Source: JBLNBU01 sp050260215 (GTDB taxonomy: Bacteria > Pseudomonadota > Alphaproteobacteria > Rhodospirillales > Magnetospirillaceae). From it: DNA of 12,927 nt. The notes beneath the pieces were generated by a model, which was not told where the DNA came from, did no database searches, and was given only the letters and a program-made list of their open reading frames with translations. The DNA is taken from the NCBI GenBank assembly GCA_050260215.1, contig JBLNBU010000174.1:1-12927 (forward strand), written 5' to 3'. Below are positions 8,765 through 12,927 of the stretch, piece after piece; position 1 is the stretch's first letter; each line of letters opens with the position of its first letter. The position numbers were made by a program, and so were the translations under genes.

Positions 8765-9994
8765 ATGACCAAGGGTATGAAGAGGGCGGCCGTCGGTATG
8801 GCCGTCGCCGCCGGGGCGCTGGTCACCGGCAACGCCGCCTGGGCGACCAACGGCATGCTGCCGCACTGCACCGGCATCATCAATTGCGGCATGGGCGGCG
8901 CCGGCATCGCCATGGCCACGGACGCCACCAATCTGGCCATCAACCCGGCCCTGGTCGGCAAGCTGAAGGACAACGAACTCTCGGTGTCCATGGGTTGGTT
9001 CCACCCGGACCGCAGCATGTATCCGGCGGGCGGCCAAATGGCCAACAAGACCACCGGCCCACAGGACAGCCAGGTCACCGACTATCCCGACGGTTCGCTC
9101 GCCGGCAACTACCGCATCAATCCGGAATGGGCGGTGGGCGTCGCCCTGTTCAGCGCCGGTGGCGGCGAGACCAAGTACGACAAGTCGCGTACCGGTAACC
9201 TGGGCAACGGCAACAACAACAATTTCGACCGCGAAGTCCGCATCCGCATGGGCAACATGGCCATCGGCGGCGCCTATACGCCGAACCAGGACTTCTCGTT
9301 GGGCGGCAGCGTCATCCTGGCCTACCAGGACTTCAAGTCCGACATGATGACCGGCAGCCAGGCGGTGACGTCCGGCAAGGACGCGCTCGACACCTCGTTC
9401 GGCTGGGGCGTGCGCATCGGCGCCACCTATGACTTCGACCCCAAGGTGAGCATCGGCATCACCGGGTCGACCCCGATCTACTACCAGCGCCTGGACAAAT
9501 ACCGCGACCTGTTCATCGGCTCGATCGACCAGCCCGGGCAGATGGGTATCGGTACCGCCCTGCACCCGACTTCCGACCTCGACGTGCTGTTCGACATGAA
9601 GTACGTCATGTGGCACACCGTGCGCGCCATCGGGCGCGAGCCGTCGGACGGCGGTTTCGGCTGGAAGAACCAGACCATCTTCTCGCTGGGCGCCCAGTAC
9701 CGCATCGATCCGACCTGGACGGTGCGCGCCGGCTGGAACTACGGCCGCTCGCCCATCGACGAGCAGCACGTCTTCGCCAACCTGCTGTTCCCGGCCGTGG
9801 TCGAGCACCACGTCACCGCCGGCGCCTCGTACGCCATCAACGAGCGCTGGGAGATCTCGGGGGCCGGCTACTACGCGCCGCGCGTCGGCATGACCGACAA
9901 CGGCTCGGGCGACTCCTACAGCGCCGCCGGCCGCAACTCGAGCGTCGAGATGAGCCAGTACGGCGCCCAGATGGGCCTGCGCTGGAAGTTCTGA
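8765..9994 (+). CDS. FadL/OmpP1/TodX-family outer membrane channel
   Basis: This 409-residue protein has a Sec signal peptide (about 1-27, ending in AWA) and a C-terminal phenylalanine after alternating residues (LRWKF), the outer membrane beta-barrel assembly signal. After cleavage the N-terminus is TNGMLPHCTGIINCGMGGAGIAMATDATNLAINPA. This is the plug region typical of FadL-family channels, which pass hydrophobic compounds across the outer membrane. Two cysteines in it, Cys35 and Cys41, could form a disulfide. Many aromatic, alternating strands follow. A strong ribosome binding site (GGGAGGG) precedes the start at 8765. It is transcribed away from the octaheme cluster and towards the DsrE-like genes. 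The substrate is unknown; fatty acids, aromatics or hydrophobic sulfur are possible, the last only from context. Confidence 0.88.
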   Translation: MTKGMKRAAVGMAVAAGALVTGNAAWATNGMLPHCTGIINCGMGGAGIAMATDATNLAINPALVGKLKDNELSVSMGWFHPDRSMYPAGGQMANKTTGPQDSQVTDYPDGSLAGNYRINPEWAVGVALFSAGGGETKYDKSRTGNLGNGNNNNFDREVRIRMGNMAIGGAYTPNQDFSLGGSVILAYQDFKSDMMTGSQAVTSGKDALDTSFGWGVRIGATYDFDPKVSIGITGSTPIYYQRLDKYRDLFIGSIDQPGQMGIGTALHPTSDLDVLFDMKYVMWHTVRAIGREPSDGGFGWKNQTIFSLGAQYRIDPTWTVRAGWNYGRSPIDEQHVFANLLFPAVVEHHVTAGASYAINERWEISGAGYYAPRVGMTDNGSGDSYSAAGRNSSVEMSQYGAQMGLRWKF

Positions 9995-10007
9995 TCTCGT
10001 GGGGCCT

Positions 10008-10028
10008 GGGGCGGCCCGGTGCCGCCCC
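10008..10028 (+). terminator. Hairpin after the FadL-like gene, possible terminator
   Basis: GGGGCGGC (10008-10015) pairs perfectly with GCCGCCCC (10021-10028) around a 5-base loop, 14 bases after the stop codon. It is followed by a pyrimidine-rich stretch without a clean T run, so termination may be weak and read-through into the DsrE-like gene is possible. The rest of the gap to 10137 shows no clear promoter. Confidence 0.4.
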
Positions 10029-10137
10029 ACCCCTTCCCTTTCCCGCGAAAAAATCGCCACCTGTGGTCCAAGGATACTACCGGGGGCCAATCGCGGGCCA
10101 TTACATTAGCCGCCACTTATTTAGCGGAGCGCGATAA

Positions 10138-10623
10138 ATGGCCGACAACAAATCCATGTCGATCATCGTCACCAAGGGTACCCTGGATTGGGCCTATCCG
10201 CCCTTCATCCTGGCCACCACCGCGGCCAGCATGGGCCTGGACGTGACCCTGTTCTTCACCTTCTACGGCCTCGCGCTGCTCAAGAAGGATCTCGACCTCA
10301 AGGTCACCACGCTGGGCAACGCCGCCATGGAAATGCCCATGATGGGCATGCACATGGCCATGCCGAATCTGGTCGGCGCCATCCCCGGCATGGACGCCAT
10401 GGCGACCACCATGATGAAGAACCTGATCAAGAAGAAGGGCGTGGCGTCGATCCCGGAACTGCGCGAGATGGCCGTCGAGGCCGAGGTGCGCATGATCGCC
10501 TGCCAGATGACGCTCGACCTGTTCGAGTACAAGAAGGAAGACCTGATCGACGGCATCGAGCTGGCCGGTGCGGCCACCTACATCGAGTGCGCGACCAAGT
10601 CCGACATCAACCTGTTCATCTGA
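10138..10623 (+). CDS. DsrE/DsrF/DrsH-like (DsrE3-type) sulfur-handling protein
   Basis: This 161-residue cytoplasmic protein of the DsrE/F/DrsH-like superfamily begins with a beta strand and glycine turn (SMSIIVTKGTLDWAYPPFILATTAA). The family's signature cysteine is Cys122 in the segment MIACQMTLDLF (119-129); the following EDLIDGIELAGAATYIE is also characteristic. Cys151 is a second cysteine. Characterised DsrE3 proteins carry thiosulfate or persulfide sulfur on the signature cysteine and exchange it with TusA or rhodanese in sulfur oxidation. A methionine-rich loop (64-93, eleven Met in 30 residues) precedes that region; such loops occur in this family. The start at 10138 has GCGGAG upstream. 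It is followed 23 bases later by a small cysteine-rich gene and then by another DsrE-like gene. No hdr, dsrAB or tusA genes lie in the window, so the partner is unknown. Confidence 0.88.
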   Translation: MADNKSMSIIVTKGTLDWAYPPFILATTAASMGLDVTLFFTFYGLALLKKDLDLKVTTLGNAAMEMPMMGMHMAMPNLVGAIPGMDAMATTMMKNLIKKKGVASIPELREMAVEAEVRMIACQMTLDLFEYKKEDLIDGIELAGAATYIECATKSDINLFI

Positions 10624-10646
10624 AGACCTCGCGCGGGGGGCGGACC

Positions 10647-10931
10647 ATGGTCTGCTGTTCGTGTATCCGTACCGTATCGCTGACCGCGGCCGAGGCATGC
10701 CTGCTCGAGGCCGCGGTCGAAGCCAACCTCCATGTCGCCGACGGCCCCGACAAGGAGTGCGCCCGCGCCCTGGTCCGCCTGGGCTACCTGGAACGGCTGG
10801 GCCGCGGCACCTATGCCATCACCGAACACGGCCGCCGCCGGCTGTCCGAGCGCGACGGCATGCCCTGCATCCCCGGCGCCGGCGAAACCGCGGCCTGCCC
10901 GACTGCGCCGACGGTTCGTGTGCAGGGCTGA
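10647..10931 (+). CDS. Small cysteine-rich winged-helix-like protein, putative regulator
   Basis: This 94-residue protein starts at ATG 10647 after a G-rich stretch, 23 bases past the DsrE-like stop. The frame is open further upstream, but only within the preceding gene, so this start is preferred. Residues about 12-67 (LTAAEACLLEAAVEANLHV...ALVRLGYLERLGRGTYAITEHGRRRL) resemble a small winged helix, with the typical hairpin phrase ending in TYAITEHGRRRL. Seven cysteines are present: an N-terminal CCSC (Cys3, 4, 6), then Cys18, Cys38, Cys74 and Cys84. The clustered cysteines would suit persulfide or redox sensing, or metal or Fe-S binding. Its place between two DsrE-like genes suggests an auxiliary or regulatory role in sulfur handling. 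No named family was recognised, and function is inferred. Confidence 0.65.
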   Translation: MVCCSCIRTVSLTAAEACLLEAAVEANLHVADGPDKECARALVRLGYLERLGRGTYAITEHGRRRLSERDGMPCIPGAGETAACPTAPTVRVQG

Positions 10932-11009
10932 CCTGCGTTTCCTGCAGGCCGGGGAGCCGATGCCGGGCCTATAGTCGGATTCCCTTATAAACCAGCCGAG
11001 GATATCCGC

Positions 11010-11375
11010 ATGGCCGGCAAGATGGTCATCATGTGCACCCATGGCCCCGAGAACCCGGAACTCTCCACCGTCGCCTTCGCCATGGCCACCGCCGCCATGG
11101 CCTCGGACGTCGAGGTGGTCGTCGGCCTGCAGGCCGACGGCGTGCGACTGGGCGCCAAGGGCGTGGCCCAGACGGTCCAGGCCGACAAGTTCCCGCCGCT
11201 GGGCGACCTGCTGGCCGCCTTCCTTGAGGGCGGCGGCCGCCTGCTGGTGTGCGCGCCATGCGCCATGGCCCGCAACATCGACACTGCCAACGGCCTTGTC
11301 ACTCCGTCGACCGTGGTCGGCGCCGCCGCCTTCGTCGCCGAGTGCCTGGCCGCCGACCGCGTGCTGACCTACTAG
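11010..11375 (+). CDS. DsrE-family protein with CXXC motif
   Basis: This 121-residue protein has the alpha/beta layout of DsrE/TusD-like proteins: an N-terminal strand MVIMCTHGPENPE, a helix rich in Ala and Met (AFAMATAAMA), then EVVVGLQADGVRL. The central GGGRLLVCAPCAMARNID (74-91) carries a CXXC pair (Cys81, Cys84) where the family usually has its active cysteine. Cys9 and Cys112 are further cysteines. Such proteins bind or transfer persulfide sulfur in the cytoplasm. GAGGA lies 9 bases before the start at 11010. A possible -10 box (TATAGT, 10970-10975) lies upstream without a convincing -35, so it may be transcribed from the upstream DsrE-like gene. The gene ends 53 bases before a convergent cytochrome gene, with a hairpin between them. 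Confidence 0.8.
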   Translation: MAGKMVIMCTHGPENPELSTVAFAMATAAMASDVEVVVGLQADGVRLGAKGVAQTVQADKFPPLGDLLAAFLEGGGRLLVCAPCAMARNIDTANGLVTPSTVVGAAAFVAECLAADRVLTY

Positions 11376-11391
11376 GCCGCGTCACCGCCCC

Positions 11392-11414
11392 TCCCTCTCC
11401 CAGCGGGAGAGGGA
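11392..11414. terminator. Hairpin between convergent genes
   Basis: TCCCTCTCCC (11392-11401) pairs perfectly with GGGAGAGGGA (11405-11414) around a three-base loop, in the 53-base gap between the DsrE-family gene (+) and the heme-binding protein gene (-). There is no T tract, so it is not a canonical intrinsic terminator. CCCTCTCCC...GGGAGAGGG hairpins are widespread intergenic repeats in Proteobacteria, often at the ends of convergent genes, and may stabilise both 3' ends. Confidence 0.55.
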
Positions 11415-11428
11415 GCGGTTCCCCTCCG

Positions 11429-12355
11429 CTAGTTCTTCTTCGCCACCAGGTCCGCGTCGCCCTGGTCGAGCACCAGGGTGTGCTCGAAGCTGACGTAGTG
11501 GAAGCGCCGGGCCGTGTGGCCGGCGTGGATGGCGAAGCCGACCGTATAGGTCTTGCCCGGCACCAGGTCCTTGAACGGCGCCCCGGCCGACAGCGGGCGG
11601 CTCAGGGTCACCGCCCACTTGCCGCCGGCGAAGGTGGCGTCGGCCTTGGCGGCGACCGGGTTCGCCTCCTGGCGCTTGTCGGTGATGATGCCGTTGGCGG
11701 CCACCGCGGCGGCGCCGGGGTTCAGGCGCGCCTGCCAGTATTCCAGCCGATAGCCCGCAGCTGCCAGCTTGGACAGCTCGTCGGCGGGCTTGAGCTCGTC
11801 GCCGCCGCCGGTGCGGGTGACCTTGGCGCGGGTCTTCAGCAGGTATTTGGGCCGGTCGGCGTCGGCGGCGCTGGGCATGCGGGCGGCATCGTCGTGGCAG
11901 GCGACCCAGCAGCCGGCCCGGTTGGCCTCGGGCACGCCGCCGTCGTTGAGGATCATCGTCACCTTGGTGGCGAAGTTGGGATCCTGCTTGGCGTCGGGCT
12001 GGCTGCCCTCGGCGAATTCCAGGTGGACGTACAGCATCTTGTCGTCATGGGCGACCTTGACGGTGACCGGCAGGAAGCCGGGCTTGCCGGCGATGGGGGT
12101 GGGCTCGTTCTTCTTGCCCGACACCAGGGTCGAGCCCATGGTCTGCTCTTCGCCCTTGTGGCACTCGCGGCAGTTCTTGCCTTCGCGGAACTTGGCGGCG
12201 CCGCCGTGGTCGCCGGGCGTCAGCACCCACTCGTAGGACGACTGGCCGGGATAGAACAGCGTCACCGGAGACCCCGGCACGGCGGCCCAGTCGACGGCGA
12301 GGGCCGGGCCGGCGGCCAGGCAGGCAAGGGCGAAGGTGGCGGCGGAAGTCCTCAT
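11429..12355 (-). CDS. Periplasmic cytochrome c with ethylbenzene-dehydrogenase-like heme-binding domain
   Basis: This 308-residue protein has a Sec signal peptide (about 1-20, ending in ALA). A canonical heme c site CRECH (Cys62, Cys65, His66) is followed by a beta-rich domain resembling the cytochrome c-552/DMSO reductase-like heme-binding family (EB_dh). Evidence for the latter is the strand VTVKVAHDDKMLYVHLEF, then TKVTMILNDGG, GCWVACHDDAARM (148-160) and the C-terminal TVGFAIHAGHTARRFHYVSFEHTL. CWVACH (Cys149, Cys153, His154) is a CX3CH arrangement rather than CXXCH. The start at 12355 is preferred because GAGGA lies 5 bases upstream. An in-frame ATG at 12367 would overlap the upstream stop codon (ATGA) but lacks a ribosome binding site. 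It is coupled to the NapC-like gene and probably takes electrons from it. Heme count and final acceptor are uncertain. Confidence 0.85.
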   Translation of the reverse strand: MRTSAATFALACLAAGPALAVDWAAVPGSPVTLFYPGQSSYEWVLTPGDHGGAAKFREGKNCRECHKGEEQTMGSTLVSGKKNEPTPIAGKPGFLPVTVKVAHDDKMLYVHLEFAEGSQPDAKQDPNFATKVTMILNDGGVPEANRAGCWVACHDDAARMPSAADADRPKYLLKTRAKVTRTGGGDELKPADELSKLAAAGYRLEYWQARLNPGAAAVAANGIITDKRQEANPVAAKADATFAGGKWAVTLSRPLSAGAPFKDLVPGKTYTVGFAIHAGHTARRFHYVSFEHTLVLDQGDADLVAKKN

Positions 12356-12363
12356 GGCGGTCC

Positions 12364-12927
12364 TCATTGGCTGATGTCGAAGTCCGTCGGCGGCGCTTCG
12401 AGCTTGGCGTGGACAGGCTTGTGGGCGATGCCCTTGTGGCAGTCGATGCAGGTCTGGCCCTCGGCCGCCGCGGCGGCATGCTGGGCGCGGGCGCGCGGAC
12501 GCTGCGTCTCGGCGTTCATGGCGTCGAAGCCGTGGCAGTTGCGGCATTCCCGCGAATCGGTGGCCTTCATGGCCGCCCACACCCGCTGGGCCAGTTCCAG
12601 CCGATGGGCCTCGAACTTCTCGGGCGTGTCGATGGTGCCGCGCAGGGCGTGATAGAGCTCGTTGCTGGCCTGGACCTTGCGCACCACCTTCCACACCCAC
12701 GGGCGCGGCACATGGCAGTCGGGACAGCCGGCGCGCACGCCGCTGCGGTTGGTGTAATGGACCGTGCCCTTGTATTCCTGGAAGACGGTGTCGCGCATCT
12801 CGTGGCACGTGACGCAGAAATCCAGCGTGTTGGTCGCCTCCATGGCGGTGTTGAAGGCGCCCCAGACGATGACGCCAAGGACGAACAGGGCCGCACCGAT
12901 CATGACGGCGCGGCGGTCGGGTCGGAT
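12364..12927 (-). CDS. NapC/NirT-family tetraheme cytochrome c, quinol dehydrogenase (5' end outside window)
   Basis: About 187 residues are visible. The frame is still open at the right edge, and an internal ATG at 12903 would place the membrane helix at the very N-terminus without the usual preceding basic segment, so the true start probably lies outside. A membrane anchor (MIGAALFVLGVIVWGAFNTA) is followed by four heme c sites: CVTCHEM (Cys30 counted from ATG 12903), CPDCH (Cys60), CRNCH (Cys120) and CIDCHKGIAH (Cys152). TVHYTNRSGVRAGCPDCHVP and SRECRNCHGFDAM are family hallmarks. Proteins of this family oxidise menaquinol or ubiquinol at the inner membrane and feed periplasmic reductases. 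The downstream gene begins at or just after its stop codon, indicating translational coupling. Which reductase it serves cannot be seen. Confidence 0.93.
   Translation of the reverse strand: MRPDRRAVMIGAALFVLGVIVWGAFNTAMEATNTLDFCVTCHEMRDTVFQEYKGTVHYTNRSGVRAGCPDCHVPRPWVWKVVRKVQASNELYHALRGTIDTPEKFEAHRLELAQRVWAAMKATDSRECRNCHGFDAMNAETQRPRARAQHAAAAAEGQTCIDCHKGIAHKPVHAKLEAPPTDFDISQ

Noticed and set aside
8723..10090. Minus-strand frame opposite the FadL-like gene
   Set aside because: Antisense shadow; the plus strand has a signal peptide, plug region and barrel-end signal.
10188..10646. Extension of the cysteine-rich small gene upstream through the DsrE-like gene
   Set aside because: The extension is an out-of-frame shadow of the DsrE-like gene; the domain-like sequence starts only after 10647.
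12356..12367. Start of the heme-binding protein at 12367
   Set aside because: It overlaps the NapC stop codon and lacks a ribosome binding site; 12355 has GAGGA at good spacing. Both remain possible and give a signal peptide.
11249..12652. Plus-strand frame across the heme-binding protein and NapC-like genes
   Set aside because: Antisense shadow with low-complexity translation; the minus strand encodes heme motifs and a signal peptide.

Overview
The window is GC-rich, densely packed DNA whose genes end almost every codon in G or C. It carries GTCAT-ended intergenic palindromes of the kind common in Alphaproteobacteria. A pyruvate:ferredoxin oxidoreductase, several multiheme cytochromes c and DsrE-type sulfur proteins together suggest a metabolically flexible, facultatively anaerobic member of the Rhodospirillales (Magnetospirillum-like). 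That placement is inferred from gene content and was not tested.

Layout. (1) Positions 1-92 hold the 3' end of an unidentified membrane-like gene. (2) A 367-base gap with a perfect hairpin and a candidate promoter leads into nifJ (460-4041, +), a full-length 1193-residue pyruvate:ferredoxin oxidoreductase that ends in a structured 3' region and an intrinsic terminator. (3) A palindromic repeat (4171-4231) separates nifJ from a minus-strand cluster running 8259 to 4260. In transcription order the cluster encodes an octaheme cytochrome c of the tetrathionate reductase (OTR) family with a C-terminal membrane helix, a four-helix cytochrome b561-type protein, a small monoheme cytochrome c, and a YeeE/YedE sulfur transporter. 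(4) An AT-rich control region (8333-8401) and a 40-residue membrane miniprotein (8578-8456, -) lie upstream of it. (5) On the plus strand follow a FadL-family outer membrane channel (8765-9994), a DsrE/DsrF/DrsH-like protein (10138-10623), a small cysteine-rich winged-helix-like protein (10647-10931) and a second DsrE-like protein (11010-11375). (6) From the right edge, on the minus strand, come a tetraheme NapC/NirT quinol dehydrogenase (cut by the window) and a periplasmic heme protein of the ethylbenzene-dehydrogenase-like heme-binding family, with stop and start codons that touch.

How they could work together (inference). Two quinol-to-periplasm electron routes, cytochrome b plus c and NapC plus the heme-binding protein, surround an octaheme enzyme whose family reduces tetrathionate and, in vitro, nitrogen oxyanions. 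A thiosulfate/sulfur importer and two DsrE-like sulfur-handling proteins sit alongside. The simplest reading is an anaerobic sulfur-oxyanion (or nitrogen-oxyanion) respiration island next to the anaerobic pyruvate enzyme. The unusual points are the membrane-anchored OTR with its own cytochrome b, and the cysteine-rich putative regulator between the two DsrE-like genes.
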